Shown here piece by piece: positions 27,822 to 37,621 of a stretch of 44,947 bases of DNA. Within the stretch, counting starts at the first letter, position 1. Each line of letters opens with the position of its first letter. The DNA lies in assembly GCA_021831025.1 (NCBI GenBank), contig JAKBNN010000064.1, positions 1-44,947 of the forward strand, given 5' to 3'. Source of the DNA: a bacterium. GTDB lineage: Bacteria; SZUA-79; Acidulodesulfobacterales; Acidulodesulfobacteraceae. A program made the position numbers and the translations under genes. The notes under the pieces were generated by a model. The model saw only the letters and a list, made by a program, of their open reading frames with translations. It ran no database searches and was not told the DNA's origin.

Positions 27822-30473
27822 CTAATTTTTAAGCGCTGCGTGAGCGGCGGAAATAATAGCAACGGGAACTCTGTACGGAGAACAGCTGACATAGTTAAGC
27901 CCCAGGCTGTGGCAAAATTCGATGGAACCGGGGTCTCCGCCGTGTTCCCCGCATATTCCGAGTTTAATATCAGGCCTTGTCCCTGTTCCCTTCTGCACCG
28001 CAATCTTCATAAGTTCGCCTACGCCGTTTCTATCAAGCTCTATAAACGGGTCGGTCTTTAAGATATTTTTATTTAAATAATCAGGCAAAAATGAACCTAT
28101 ATCGTCTCTTGAAAAGCCAAAAACGGTCTGCGTCAAGTCGTTTGTTCCAAACGAGAAAAACTCCGCCTCTTTTGCAATCTCATCCGCAACCATGCATGCC
28201 CTAGGAAGTTCAATCATGGTTCCCACAAGAAAGTTAAACCTGACTCCGTAACTTGACATAACATCATTGGCTTTTTTAACGACTAATTCCTTTAGCAATT
28301 TTATTTCTTCATAAATACCGACGACCGGAATCATAATTTCGGGTATTATAACATTTCCGCCTTTATGGAATTCACACGCCGCTTCCATAATAGCCTGAAC
28401 CTGCATTTCATAAATCTCCGGATAACTCACCCCAAGCCTGCACCCCCTGTGTCCAAGCATAGGGTTGACCTCATGAAGCGATATGACCTTTGTCTTTAAC
28501 CTTTCATGCGGCACATTCATAATATCTGCGAGCTCTTTTATCTCCTCATCCGCTTTCGGCAAAAATTCATGGAGCGGCGGATCAAGCAAACGGATGTTAA
28601 CGGAATATCCTTTCATTTCATTGTATAGCTCTATAAAATCAGACTTTTGCATCGGCAGTAGCTTGTTCAGGGCTTTTTGCCTTTCTTCCGCCGTACCCGC
28701 AAGTATCATTTCCCGAACGGCTTTTATTCTGTCGCCTTTAAAAAACATATGCTCCGTCCTGCAAAGTCCGATTCCTTCCGCCCCGTAATTTCTGGCAACT
28801 TTAGCATCTTCCGGGGTATCGGCATTTGCCCTTATTCTTAATTTTCTGAATTCATTTGCAAAATTTATTATAGTTATAAAATCCTCGTTTATCTCGGGCG
28901 TCACCATCTTCACATATCCCGAATAAACTTCACCGTTAGAGCCGTTCAGGGTTATAACATCGCCCCTTTTTACCGTTCTGTTTTCAACGATTATTTCACC
29001 CCTTTTTTCATTTATTTCAAGAGAAGAACAGCCTGTTATAGCGCATTTTCCCATTCCCCTTGCAACGACGGCCGCATGGGAAGTCATTCCGCCTCTTGCC
29101 GTAAGGATTCCTTCCGCAACGCTCATTCCGTGAATATCTTCGGGCGAGGTTTCCATCCTGACTAATATTACTTTTTTCCCTTTTTTTGTCTCATCTTCCG
29201 CTTCCTCCGCCGAAAAAACAACTTCTCCGCTTGCGGCGCCCGGAGATGCCGGCAGCCCTTTTGCCAAAACATCCTTTTTAGACTTTGCATCTACCGTGGG
29301 ATACATTAATTGGGCAATGGAGTTGGGATCTATCCTTAGTATAGCGGTTTTTTTATCTATCATGCCCTCTTTTTCCATATCTACGGCTATTTTCACGGCA
29401 GCCTTAGCGGTTCTTTTACCTGTTCGAACCTGAAGCATATAAAGGATGCCTTCCTGTATCGTAAATTCTAAATCAAGCATATCTTTATAATGTTTTTCCA
29501 AAAGCGCCGCATATTCTAAGAGGTCTTTAAATACCTTCGGCATGGCATGTTCAAGCGAAACATCGTTCGGGTTTTTCTTCGAGATCTCGTTTATAGGCTG
29601 AGGAGTCCTGATTCCGGCAACAACATCCTCTCCCTGAGCGTTTATAAGGTATTCCCCGTAAAACCCGTTTTCTCCCGTTGACGGGTTTCTTGTAAAAGCG
29701 ACGCCGGTTGCCGAAGAATTCCCCATGTTTCCATATATCATAGAAACGACATTTACGGCCGTCCCCCAATCTTCCGGAATTTTGTTAAGTTTTCTGTAAG
29801 TAATAGCCCTGGGCACATTCCATGATTCAAATACCGCCGATATTCCCATCCACAGCTGCGTCTCGGGATCGTCGGGAAAAGCTGTGCCTTTTTCTTTTTT
29901 AACCACATCCTTGAACTCATAAACAAGGCTTTTGAGGTCTCCCGCACCAAGCTCGTTATCATTTTTAACATTCCTTTCTTTCTTTTTCTTTTCGAGAATG
30001 GACTCCATAATACCGGAATCTATACCCAAAACCACATTCGAAAACATCTGAATAAATCTTCTGTATGTATCGTAAGCAAATCTTTCATTTCCGGATTTAT
30101 TTATAAGCCCTTTAACCGTTTCATCATTTAATCCTAAATTAAGAACCGTATCCATCATGCCCGGCATGGAAATTCTTGCGCCGCTTCTAACGGAGACCAA
30201 AAGAGGATTTAATGTATCGCCGAATCTTGCGCCCATAGCTTCTTCAATTATTTTAAGTCCGCCGTTAACTTCGCTCCTTAACTCTTCAGGGTATTTTTTA
30301 TTATGTTCATAATAATATGTACAAACCTCCGTTGTAATAGTAAAACCTGCCGGCACCCTTATACCGATATTGGTCATCTCGGCAAGTCCCGCTCCTTTTC
30401 CTCCCAGAAGATTTTTCATCGAACCGGTGCCGTCGGCATCCTTATTTCCAAAAAAATAGACATACTTAGCCAT
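27822..30473 (-). CDS. ppdK: Pyruvate, phosphate dikinase
   Basis: PPDK interconverts pyruvate, ATP and phosphate with PEP, AMP and pyrophosphate. The start is the ATG at 30473, 7 nt after GGAGG, giving about 883 residues; the longer frame begins at TTG inside that ribosome site. The ATP-grasp N-terminal domain opens with GGKGAGLAEM. The phosphohistidine domain has GGMTSHAAVVARGMGKCA near 463, and the PEP/pyruvate barrel has CGEHGGDPGS near 839 with its catalytic cysteine. It lies between glyS and mfd; glyQ-glyS-ppdK adjacency is known from delta-type genomes. With acs and satP nearby, it fits PEP formation from acetate-derived pyruvate, though that link is inferred. Confidence 0.97.
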   Translation of the reverse strand: MAKYVYFFGNKDADGTGSMKNLLGGKGAGLAEMTNIGIRVPAGFTITTEVCTYYYEHNKKYPEELRSEVNGGLKIIEEAMGARFGDTLNPLLVSVRSGARISMPGMMDTVLNLGLNDETVKGLINKSGNERFAYDTYRRFIQMFSNVVLGIDSGIMESILEKKKKERNVKNDNELGAGDLKSLVYEFKDVVKKEKGTAFPDDPETQLWMGISAVFESWNVPRAITYRKLNKIPEDWGTAVNVVSMIYGNMGNSSATGVAFTRNPSTGENGFYGEYLINAQGEDVVAGIRTPQPINEISKKNPNDVSLEHAMPKVFKDLLEYAALLEKHYKDMLDLEFTIQEGILYMLQVRTGKRTAKAAVKIAVDMEKEGMIDKKTAILRIDPNSIAQLMYPTVDAKSKKDVLAKGLPASPGAASGEVVFSAEEAEDETKKGKKVILVRMETSPEDIHGMSVAEGILTARGGMTSHAAVVARGMGKCAITGCSSLEINEKRGEIIVENRTVKRGDVITLNGSNGEVYSGYVKMVTPEINEDFITIINFANEFRKLRIRANADTPEDAKVARNYGAEGIGLCRTEHMFFKGDRIKAVREMILAGTAEERQKALNKLLPMQKSDFIELYNEMKGYSVNIRLLDPPLHEFLPKADEEIKELADIMNVPHERLKTKVISLHEVNPMLGHRGCRLGVSYPEIYEMQVQAIMEAACEFHKGGNVIIPEIMIPVVGIYEEIKLLKELVVKKANDVMSSYGVRFNFLVGTMIELPRACMVADEIAKEAEFFSFGTNDLTQTVFGFSRDDIGSFLPDYLNKNILKTDPFIELDRNGVGELMKIAVQKGTGTRPDIKLGICGEHGGDPGSIEFCHSLGLNYVSCSPYRVPVAIISAAHAALKN

Positions 30474-30521
30474 AACATCCTCCAACCAAAATGTAATTTT
30501 TTATAATTTTTATATACGCAA

Positions 30522-32666
30522 TTAGTAAGACAATTTTGAGAAATCGCACAGATTTTTTAGCAGATTCAAAATGTTGTTCAACAGCCCAAGCCTCGAATTT
30601 TTAATGGCGGCGTCACCGGTTAATACCAAAACCCCGTCAAAAAAATCGTTAATCGGTTTTACGAGGGTATAAAAATGATTCATGACCTTATAATAGTCAT
30701 TTTTTTTCAAAAAAGAAACGGTATCCCGTCGAACGGCCTCAAATGTTTTATAAAGATGAATTTCGTCCTGCAAAACAAGTTTGCTAATGTCAAAATCTAA
30801 AATATTGCCGTAACTTAAGGTAATATTGTTAATTCGTTTATACGCCTGCGACAGTTCGTAAAGTTCCTCATGCAGCTTATGTTTGGAAATGAAATCTGTT
30901 TTTAAATATGAAGTATAAAAATCGTAGCCGCCGGCTTCTCTAATTACGGATGTTATTGCATCGGGTTTATATTCCGAAGACAAAGACATAAGAAAATTTT
31001 TAAATCTTGTATTTGCAAAATTAATAAAGGAGGCTTTTAATTCATTTAAATTAACTTTTCTCTCCTTAAAAAAATTATTGAAGTAAAAATCAAAAACATG
31101 CCCCATCCGAATAATATATTTTTTTTCCAGAATAATTTCTATTATTCCTATCATAGCTCTTCTTAAATAAAAAGGATCGGATTCGCCGGTCGGAAGCTTT
31201 TTCAGCATTACAAACGAAAAAATGGTGTCAAATTTATCGGACAAAGAGCATAAAGCCGATAAATCATTGGAAGGTAAAATCCTTTTTTTAGATTTAACTA
31301 TCGGGTAATAATGCTCCTCTATTGCAAGGCATACGGCTCCCTCTTCTTTTGCCCTTTTTGCATAAATTTTGCCCGCTATTCCCTGCATCTCCGGAAATTC
31401 ATATACGACATGGGTTGCAAGGTCAAATTTTAACAGGTTTGCCGCACGGTTAAATTGTAATGCATCATTTTCGGTAAAATTGCATTCTTTAGCTATGAAT
31501 AATCCCAATGCCTTTATTCTTCCCGTTTTATCAAAATATGAACCTAAACCTTCATAAAATAGAATATCCTTAGTCTTTTCCACAAAATACGAAAGAGGAT
31601 GTTTGACGTCTTCTTTATAAAAAAAATCCGCATCGGCAAGCCTTGCCCCCAAAACCTTCGAATAACCGGAACGAATGTTATTTTCTATTTCCTTTTTATT
31701 TTTATTTATTTGCCAAATTGAAATATTTGCAATGCCTATAAAAGAGGGCGCCAAATTAGCTCCGCTTTTTACCGAATCATCCTTATTTTTTAAAGGAAAA
31801 AACCTCTGATGTTTGCGCATAACTATCGATAAAAGCTCTTCGGGAATGGACAGGAATTTTTTGTCAAAATTGCCTGTAATTGGATACGGCGTTTCGGTCA
31901 GCCCTACGATTTCATCCATAAAATCTTCTTCATATTCGGCTATGTCTAATTTTAATTTTCCGGCGATAATCTCAAGTTCTTTTTCTATAAATAACCTTCT
32001 GTGTCCATTTTCTAAAATAATCCCGCTTGAAGAAATCAATTCAAAATAATCCTTTGAATTATTGACTCTCGTATATAATGTTTTATATGACCCGTTTCTT
32101 ATAAGATAGGTGTAATCCGCCGCTTTAATATCCCCGTAATAAAATCTGAGGGGTTTTCCGTCGAAAAGCGACAAAATCCATAAAACCGGTCTTGGATAAC
32201 GAACATCTTTATTTAGCCAGAACATAGACTTCTTAAAAGGAAGACCTGCAATAATATTTGGAATACTTTCGCTTAACAAGTCTTTTAATAATCTTCCTTT
32301 TATAATCTTTTTATAAGCTACATAAGGTCCTTTTTTTTGGTTAATTACATATAACTTTTTATGGTTTAAAATCCCGTTTTTTTTCATGAATTGAGTTAAA
32401 GGCAACGCCGGCAAATCCCCGTGGTAAGATATATTTAAAGGGGGGCCTACTATCTCGGTTTCTCTATCAAGCGACTTTAAAGGCAGGCGCTTAATGAAAA
32501 CAACGACGCGCCTCGGCGTCGAAAACGATTGGATAACGGGCTTTTCAGGAAGCGACAAATCTTTTTCAAAAAAACTTTGAAGGCGGTCCGAAAGTGCGGC
32601 AGGAATAGCCCTTACCTCGCCGTAAGGGAGTTCTCCCGAACCGATTTCCAATAAATATTCGCTCAC
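30522..32666 (-). CDS. glyS: Glycyl-tRNA synthetase beta subunit
   Basis: GlyS is the tRNA-binding subunit of the bacterial alpha2-beta2 glycyl-tRNA synthetase. The 714-residue protein begins YLLEIGSGELPYGEVRAIP, the family's N-terminal signature with slight changes. It carries VGLTETPYPITGNFD and VMRKHQRFFPL in the middle, and has the HD-like and anticodon-binding helical C-terminal parts. Length is close to the usual 690 residues. The start is GTG at 32666, with no strong ribosome site. It follows glyQ by 65 bp and precedes ppdK by 48 bp in the same direction. Confidence 0.96.
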   Translation of the reverse strand: MSEYLLEIGSGELPYGEVRAIPAALSDRLQSFFEKDLSLPEKPVIQSFSTPRRVVVFIKRLPLKSLDRETEIVGPPLNISYHGDLPALPLTQFMKKNGILNHKKLYVINQKKGPYVAYKKIIKGRLLKDLLSESIPNIIAGLPFKKSMFWLNKDVRYPRPVLWILSLFDGKPLRFYYGDIKAADYTYLIRNGSYKTLYTRVNNSKDYFELISSSGIILENGHRRLFIEKELEIIAGKLKLDIAEYEEDFMDEIVGLTETPYPITGNFDKKFLSIPEELLSIVMRKHQRFFPLKNKDDSVKSGANLAPSFIGIANISIWQINKNKKEIENNIRSGYSKVLGARLADADFFYKEDVKHPLSYFVEKTKDILFYEGLGSYFDKTGRIKALGLFIAKECNFTENDALQFNRAANLLKFDLATHVVYEFPEMQGIAGKIYAKRAKEEGAVCLAIEEHYYPIVKSKKRILPSNDLSALCSLSDKFDTIFSFVMLKKLPTGESDPFYLRRAMIGIIEIILEKKYIIRMGHVFDFYFNNFFKERKVNLNELKASFINFANTRFKNFLMSLSSEYKPDAITSVIREAGGYDFYTSYLKTDFISKHKLHEELYELSQAYKRINNITLSYGNILDFDISKLVLQDEIHLYKTFEAVRRDTVSFLKKNDYYKVMNHFYTLVKPINDFFDGVLVLTGDAAIKNSRLGLLNNILNLLKNLCDFSKLSY

Positions 32667-32731
32667 GGTATCATAACCATTTAAATGTTACGGTTAAATT
32701 TAAAAATAAAACTTGCAAATCCGAATCTATT

Positions 32732-33604
32732 TTATTCGACATCATCTTTTTTTGTGTAAAGTTTAGCGCAGCCCTCGGCCAAACTTCTCACCCTTAATAT
32801 GTAATTCATCCTTTCGGAAACGCTTATAAGTCCTCTTGCGTCCAATAAATTAAAAACATGGGAACACTTGAGGCAATATTCATAGGCGGGTTTAATGAGT
32901 TTCATACTTTTTAACGAAAGAAGTTTTTTCGATTCCTTTTCATAAATATCGAAAAGCGAAAATAATGTTTTTCCATCCGCAAATTCAAAGCTGTATGTAG
33001 AAAACTGAAGCTCGTCATCTTTATGGATATCGCCGTATTTCAGATTTTGGTTCCACTGCAAATCAAAAACATTGTCTTTATCCTGAAGATACATTGCTAT
33101 TCTTTCTAATCCGTAGGTTATTTCAACCGCGGGTTTAATAAGAGTGATGCCGCCAATCTGCTGAAAATAAGTAAACTGGGTAATTTCCATACCGTCAAGC
33201 CAGACCTCCCAGCCAAGACCCCATGCTCCCAAAGTCGGAGATTCCCAATCGTCCTCTACAAACCTTATATCGTGCATATTCGGATTAATTCCGACGCTTC
33301 CCAGACTTTTGAGGTAAATCTCCTGAATACTTTTTATGTAGGGCTGAATAATAACCTGAAACTGGTAGTATCTCCCGAGCCTGTTAGGGTTTTGGCCGTA
33401 TCTTCCGTCGGCGGGCCTTCTCGAAGGCTGAACATAAGCAACTCTCCAGTCATCCCCCTTTAAGCACTTGAGAAATGTATAAGGCGAAAAAGTGGCGGCT
33501 CCAACTTCCATATCAAGGGGTTGGAGAATAACGCACCCAAAATCGGACCAAAAATTTTGGAGTTTAAATATTAAATGTTGAAAATCTAAGCTTTTAATTT
33601 TGAT
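32732..33604 (-). CDS. glyQ: Glycyl-tRNA synthetase alpha subunit, probably starting at a rare AUC codon
   Basis: GlyQ is the catalytic subunit. The first ATG (33511) would give only 259 residues and begin in the middle of the conserved N-terminus (QPLDMEVGA). The same frame continues upstream for 31 codons encoding [20 protein letters not shown], which aligns with the start of E. coli GlyQ. That stretch has no ATG, GTG or TTG before an in-frame stop at 33619-33617. An AAAGGG site (33618-33613) lies 8 nt before an ATC at 33604, so I place the start there, giving about 290 residues; ATT at 33598 is an alternative. Later motifs include [33 protein letters not shown] and [11 protein letters not shown]. 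It heads the glyQ-glyS-ppdK run. Confidence 0.9.
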   Translation of the reverse strand: MKIKSLDFQHLIFKLQNFWSDFGCVILQPLDMEVGAATFSPYTFLKCLKGDDWRVAYVQPSRRPADGRYGQNPNRLGRYYQFQVIIQPYIKSIQEIYLKSLGSVGINPNMHDIRFVEDDWESPTLGAWGLGWEVWLDGMEITQFTYFQQIGGITLIKPAVEITYGLERIAMYLQDKDNVFDLQWNQNLKYGDIHKDDELQFSTYSFEFADGKTLFSLFDIYEKESKKLLSLKSMKLIKPAYEYCLKCSHVFNLLDARGLISVSERMNYILRVRSLAEGCAKLYTKKDDVE

Positions 33605-33647
33605 ATATCGCGCCCTTTAAAATTTGGCATAAAATTTTTATGTATAT

Positions 33648-33680
33648 AATATATAAATATGATATACATATTTATATATT
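33648..33680. repeat. AT-rich perfect inverted repeat between nadA and glyQ
   Basis: AATATATAAATATG (33648-33661) and CATATTTATATATT (33667-33680) form 14 perfect base pairs around a 5-nt spacer. The site lies 26 bp beyond the nadA stop and 44 bp upstream of the glyQ start. The composition is almost only A and T, so the stem would be weak. It may help end nadA transcription, serve as a protein-binding palindrome, or simply reflect an AT-rich promoter region. Confidence 0.45.
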
Positions 33681-33705
33681 AAAGATATTAAAGGATAACA
33701 TTATA

Positions 33706-34629
33706 CTAAAGGGCAAGCATATTTTCAATAGATTTTCTTGCTCGAAGCCTGATATCCTCGGAAATCCTAATAATATTCTTCATATTCGACAAAGAGGCTA
33801 TAACATCTTCCAGATGGGTTCTTTTCATATTCGGGCAGATAAGACCTTTGTTCGATGAAATAAAAACCTTATCGGGATTCTCCTTTTTCATTTTATACAT
33901 TATGCCCTGTTCCGTCCCGATGATAAAATATTTTGCATTAGATTCACGGACAAACTTATACATACCGGAGGTTGAAGAAACATGATCCGCAACATCGATG
34001 GTTTCGGGAGTCGATTCGGGGTGGGCTACGAACACGGCTCCGGGATACTTTTCCTTGAGGGTTTTAATATCTTCGGGCGTGGTTCTTTTGTGGGGAGGGC
34101 AATATCCCGGCCAGCTTGTTACTTCTTTATCGGTAAATCTTTGCACATAGCTTCCCAAATTTTTATCCGGAACCATTAGGACCCTCTTCCCGGGCAAAGA
34201 ATTCACTACCTTAACCGCATTGGCAGAGGTGCAGCATATATCGGAAACCGCTTTGCATTCGGCCGATGTATTCACATAGGCGACGACAGGGGCGCCCGGA
34301 TAATCGTTTTTAAAATTAATAATATCTTTGGCGGTTATCATACCTACCATTGGGCATCCGGCATTTTCGTTCGGAAGAATAACAATCTTATCCGGGTTCA
34401 TAATAGCGGCGTTTTCCGCCATAAATCTGACGCCGCAAAATACGATAATATCCGCATCGGTTTTATTTGCCTTGATCGAAAGTTCCAATGAATCCCCTTG
34501 AAAATCGGCAATGTCTTGAACCTCCTCCCTCTGGTAATTATGTGCCAGCAATATTGCATTCTTTTTTTTCAACAGGTCTTTTATTATCTCCTGTTTTGTT
34601 TTTATATCGTTTTTGTCATATGTATTCAT
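33706..34629 (-). CDS. nadA: Quinolinate synthase
   Basis: NadA condenses iminoaspartate with dihydroxyacetone phosphate to quinolinate in NAD synthesis, using a [4Fe-4S] cluster. I start at the ATG at 34629, about 11 nt after GGAGAGGAAAG; the earlier in-frame ATG at 34662 lies before that site and inside acs. The 307-residue product has LLAHNYQREEVQDIADFQGDS. The three expected cluster cysteines appear in VFCGVRFMAE, DICCTSANA and LICPNMKRTH. Repeated-domain motifs such as FVAHPESTPE are present. It begins 7 bp after the acs stop, so it is probably cotranscribed with satP and acs; no functional link is obvious. nadB and nadC are not in the window. Confidence 0.96.
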   Translation of the reverse strand: MNTYDKNDIKTKQEIIKDLLKKKNAILLAHNYQREEVQDIADFQGDSLELSIKANKTDADIIVFCGVRFMAENAAIMNPDKIVILPNENAGCPMVGMITAKDIINFKNDYPGAPVVAYVNTSAECKAVSDICCTSANAVKVVNSLPGKRVLMVPDKNLGSYVQRFTDKEVTSWPGYCPPHKRTTPEDIKTLKEKYPGAVFVAHPESTPETIDVADHVSSTSGMYKFVRESNAKYFIIGTEQGIMYKMKKENPDKVFISSNKGLICPNMKRTHLEDVIASLSNMKNIIRISEDIRLRARKSIENMLAL

Positions 34630-34636
34630 TATTTTT

Positions 34637-36772
34637 TTATCTTTCCTCTCCAAAATGTTCAAGATCTTCCGGCCTTTTCCGCGTTATAACCGGCGCTTCC
34701 CCCTGCACGAGCAGTCTAATCTTTTCCACGACTTCGGGATTGGCAAGCGTTGTAATATCCCCTATATCAAATTTGTTCGGTATGGCGGAAAGCACGCGGC
34801 GCATGATTTTACCCGAACGCGTTTTGGGCATATCGGGGACAATATACACATACTTTGGCTTTGCTATTTTGCCAATCTCTTTTTCTATGGTCGAGATTAC
34901 CTTTTGGGTAACTTCCCGTTCTTTATCCTCGAAACCCGGTTTGAGCGTTATATAAACGGCGGGAATCCGGCCTTTTGTTTCGTCTATAACCGGCACGGCG
35001 GCGGCTTCCGCTACCTCAGGCACGGTTAAACACGCGGATTCCAGTTCCTTTGTTCCGAGACGATGCCCCGAAACATTTATTACATCGTCTATCCTTCCTA
35101 AAATCCTGTAATATCCGTCAGAAGCGTCCATAGCGCCGTCGCCCGCGAAGTACGGCCAATCGCGCCAATCCTTGCTATCTTTGTTTTTATTATATTTTGA
35201 ATAGTAAGTATTTACAAAGCGCTTCGGATCGCCCCAAATCGTTTGCATAATGCCGGGCCACGGATTTTTTATGCATATATTCCCCGCCCTCCCCGAACCT
35301 GCTTTAACCTCTTCCCTATTTTCATCGTAAATAACGGGATATATGCCCGGCAAACCGGGACCGGCGCTTCCGGGCTTCATCGGCTCGAGGGCAGGAATAG
35401 TACTGCACAGAAAACCGCCGTTTTCCGTTTGCCACCATGTATCCACGATAACGGCCTCTTTCTTGCCCACAACTTCATAATACCATTTCCATACATCCGG
35501 CTCTATCGGTTCCCCAACCGTCGTCATATGCTTAAAATGATAGTTATACTTCTTTGGCTCATCAGGGCCGGTCTTTCGCAGCATACGGATGGCTGTAGGA
35601 GAGGTGTGAAAAATATTTACATTAAGTCTTTCCGCAATCCTCCACACCCTTCCCGCATCGGGAAAAGTCGGCACGCCTTCATAAATTACGCTTGTCGCCG
35701 CCAATGCCAGCGGACCGTAAACAATGTACGAATGGCCGGTAATCCAGCCTATATCCGCCATGCACCAGTACACATCCTCCGGATGTATATCCTGTATGTA
35801 TTTGGAGGTGCCGGCAACATATGATAAATATCCGCCCACGCTGTGCTGCACGCCCTTAGGCTTGCCCGTCGTCCCGCTGGTGTACATGATAAACAAAGGC
35901 GCTTCTGCCGGCAAAGATACGGGAAGGGTATATTTGCCGCGGAAATCTTTAAGTATATCGTCTATAAAAAAATCGCGGCCTTTTACCATCGGAGATTTCG
36001 AAACATATTTACCCGGGTACCGTCTCCATACAAGAACCTTATCTACCGGCTGGCCGAGGCTTTTTGCTCTTTCCACCGCTATATCGGCATTTGCTTTATG
36101 GTCCACAAGATTGCCGGATCTGTAGTAACCGTCTATCGTTACAAGGACCCTGCTTCCCGAATCGGCAATCCTGCCGCCGCATGCTTGACCGCTAAACCCC
36201 CCGTAAACCTCGGAATGGATAATGCCGAGTCTTGCAGCTGCAAGCATGCTGACCGGAAGCTCCGCGACCATCGGAAGATGAAAAGTTATTCTGTCGCCCG
36301 TTTTAAGTCCGGCAAAATCCTGTAAAAGCGCCGAAAATTCGTTAACCCTTGCATAGAGCTCCTGATATGTGATTGCTATATGGGATTCTTCTTCCGGTTC
36401 GGGTACAAAGATAAACGCGGCTTTATTTTTATACTTTGCCAAATGTCTGTCGATGCAGTTATAAGACGCATTTATTTTGCCGCCGACAAACCATTTCCAG
36501 AAAGGCGGATTACCGGCGTCGAGCGTCGTATGCCAATATTTATCCCATGTAAGCATATCGGCATATTCCCTGAAACATTCGGGAAAATTCTCCATCTTAA
36601 AGCGTTCGCGGATATCGGAATCGGACATGTTCGCCTGCGCGATAAATTTAACGGATGGACTGACCGGCGCTTCTTCCTTCCAGTAAACGGAGATTTGCGC
36701 TTCAGTTGCCTCAACGCCTTCCGAATTAACGGCATTTTTATTATTCTTATTCTTATTCTTAATATCGTTCAT
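34637..36772 (-). CDS. acs: Acetyl-CoA synthetase
   Basis: Acs activates acetate with ATP and CoA to acetyl-CoA. I place the start at 36772, because AGGAGA lies 6 nt upstream and within the longer frame; this gives 711 residues, longer than the usual 650. The extra length is an N-terminal low-complexity Lys/Asn segment. ANL-superfamily motifs are YTSGTTGKPKGVQHS (near 297-311), TWWQTENGG, and the C-terminal PKTRSGKIMRRVL (near 655). That last motif holds the lysine that is acetylated in regulated Acs enzymes. It follows an acetate permease gene (satP) by 96 bp and directly precedes nadA. Together satP-acs form an acetate-scavenging unit. Confidence 0.95.
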   Translation of the reverse strand: MNDIKNKNKNNKNAVNSEGVEATEAQISVYWKEEAPVSPSVKFIAQANMSDSDIRERFKMENFPECFREYADMLTWDKYWHTTLDAGNPPFWKWFVGGKINASYNCIDRHLAKYKNKAAFIFVPEPEEESHIAITYQELYARVNEFSALLQDFAGLKTGDRITFHLPMVAELPVSMLAAARLGIIHSEVYGGFSGQACGGRIADSGSRVLVTIDGYYRSGNLVDHKANADIAVERAKSLGQPVDKVLVWRRYPGKYVSKSPMVKGRDFFIDDILKDFRGKYTLPVSLPAEAPLFIMYTSGTTGKPKGVQHSVGGYLSYVAGTSKYIQDIHPEDVYWCMADIGWITGHSYIVYGPLALAATSVIYEGVPTFPDAGRVWRIAERLNVNIFHTSPTAIRMLRKTGPDEPKKYNYHFKHMTTVGEPIEPDVWKWYYEVVGKKEAVIVDTWWQTENGGFLCSTIPALEPMKPGSAGPGLPGIYPVIYDENREEVKAGSGRAGNICIKNPWPGIMQTIWGDPKRFVNTYYSKYNKNKDSKDWRDWPYFAGDGAMDASDGYYRILGRIDDVINVSGHRLGTKELESACLTVPEVAEAAAVPVIDETKGRIPAVYITLKPGFEDKEREVTQKVISTIEKEIGKIAKPKYVYIVPDMPKTRSGKIMRRVLSAIPNKFDIGDITTLANPEVVEKIRLLVQGEAPVITRKRPEDLEHFGEER

Positions 36773-36868
36773 GGATATTCTCCTCATATTTTTTATCTTT
36801 TATCGTTTATTCTTTTTTGCAGCCCCTGCCCGTCCTTATTAGGCGTCGTTTATACAATGTTTGCGATG

Positions 36869-37471
36869 TTATTTGGCTCCGAGCGGCCATACGGTTCTTC
36901 CGTAAATTTCATTCAAAACCTGGGCAAGCCCTGCATAAATAGCCGATAATCCGCAAAATATCCCTTCCCAGCCGGCAATAGTAAGAATAGCGGGACTGCC
37001 TGTTCCTTCACCGGCGGCGAGAAGAAAGAATAAAACAAAAAGCGTAAAGAATACTACTTGCAGCGCCCTATTAAGCTTAAGCGTTCCGATGAACATAATA
37101 AATGTAAAAATACCCCACATGATAAAATAGGCAACCATGCCGCCTTTGCCTGTTGCGGGTATCCAGCCCCATTTTGGAAAAAATATTAAAGCAACTAATG
37201 AAAGCCAAAAAGCTCCGTAAGAAGTAAATGCTGTTGCCCCGAATGTATTTTTCTTTTTCCATTCCTCTATGCCTGCAATAATCTGCGCAAGACCCCCGTA
37301 AAAAACGCCCATTGCGAGAATCATGCTTCCAAGACTATAAATGCCCGCGTTTGCTAAGTTTAATAGCACCGTTGTCATACCAAAACCCATTAAACCGAGC
37401 GGAGCTGGATTTCCGGTTGTATCTTGAATTGTAATCATAGTTGAAATAACCCCTTGTTTTTCTTCCGGCAT
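36869..37471 (-). CDS. satP: Acetate/succinate permease of the GPR1/FUN34/YaaH (SatP) family
   Basis: The 200-residue protein carries the family signature [14 protein letters not shown] near residues 21-34 and has six hydrophobic spans, the normal size for bacterial SatP. These proteins move acetate, and sometimes succinate, across the inner membrane. A strong ribosome site, AAGGAGGT, precedes the ATG. It is the first gene of a probable satP-acs-nadA operon, so acetate is the likely substrate here. A palindrome, TTTCGCAA-AAC-TTGCGAAA, lies about 31 bp before its start in the gap shared with trpS and could control it. Confidence 0.92.
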   Translation of the reverse strand: MPEEKQGVISTMITIQDTTGNPAPLGLMGFGMTTVLLNLANAGIYSLGSMILAMGVFYGGLAQIIAGIEEWKKKNTFGATAFTSYGAFWLSLVALIFFPKWGWIPATGKGGMVAYFIMWGIFTFIMFIGTLKLNRALQVVFFTLFVLFFLLAAGEGTGSPAILTIAGWEGIFCGLSAIYAGLAQVLNEIYGRTVWPLGAK

Positions 37472-37501
37472 AATTACCTCCTTATTATTTATTATTTTTG
37501 T

Positions 37502-37520
37502 TTTCGCAAAACTTGCGAAA
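37502..37520. promoter_or_regulatory. Candidate operator palindrome upstream of satP
   Basis: TTTCGCAA (37502-37509) and TTGCGAAA (37513-37520) are perfect 8-bp inverted arms around AAC. No T run follows on either strand, so it does not look like a terminator. It lies in the 126-bp or so divergent gap between satP and trpS, 31 bp from the satP start. A repressor or activator site for the acetate operon is a reasonable inference; the regulator is unknown. Confidence 0.4.
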
Positions 37521-37621
37521 TTGATTTTATTCCGTTGATTTTATTCTTGTTTATATTATTATAACATATTATAATTTAACTTCCACATATAAAACCAATG
37601 TATAAACAGGTGCAAACAATA

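Noticed and set aside
32732..33511. 259-residue GlyQ starting at the first ATG
   Set aside because: It would lack conserved N-terminal residues of the catalytic subunit that are clearly encoded upstream in the same frame.
33706..34662. Longer nadA frame starting at 34662
   Set aside because: The ribosome site lies inside this extension and it overlaps acs; the ATG at 34629 fits both.
34613..36949. Several plus-strand ORFs of 130-190 codons opposite acs
   Set aside because: They are shadows of a strongly conserved gene in a locally GC-richer stretch; no ribosome sites or recognisable domains.
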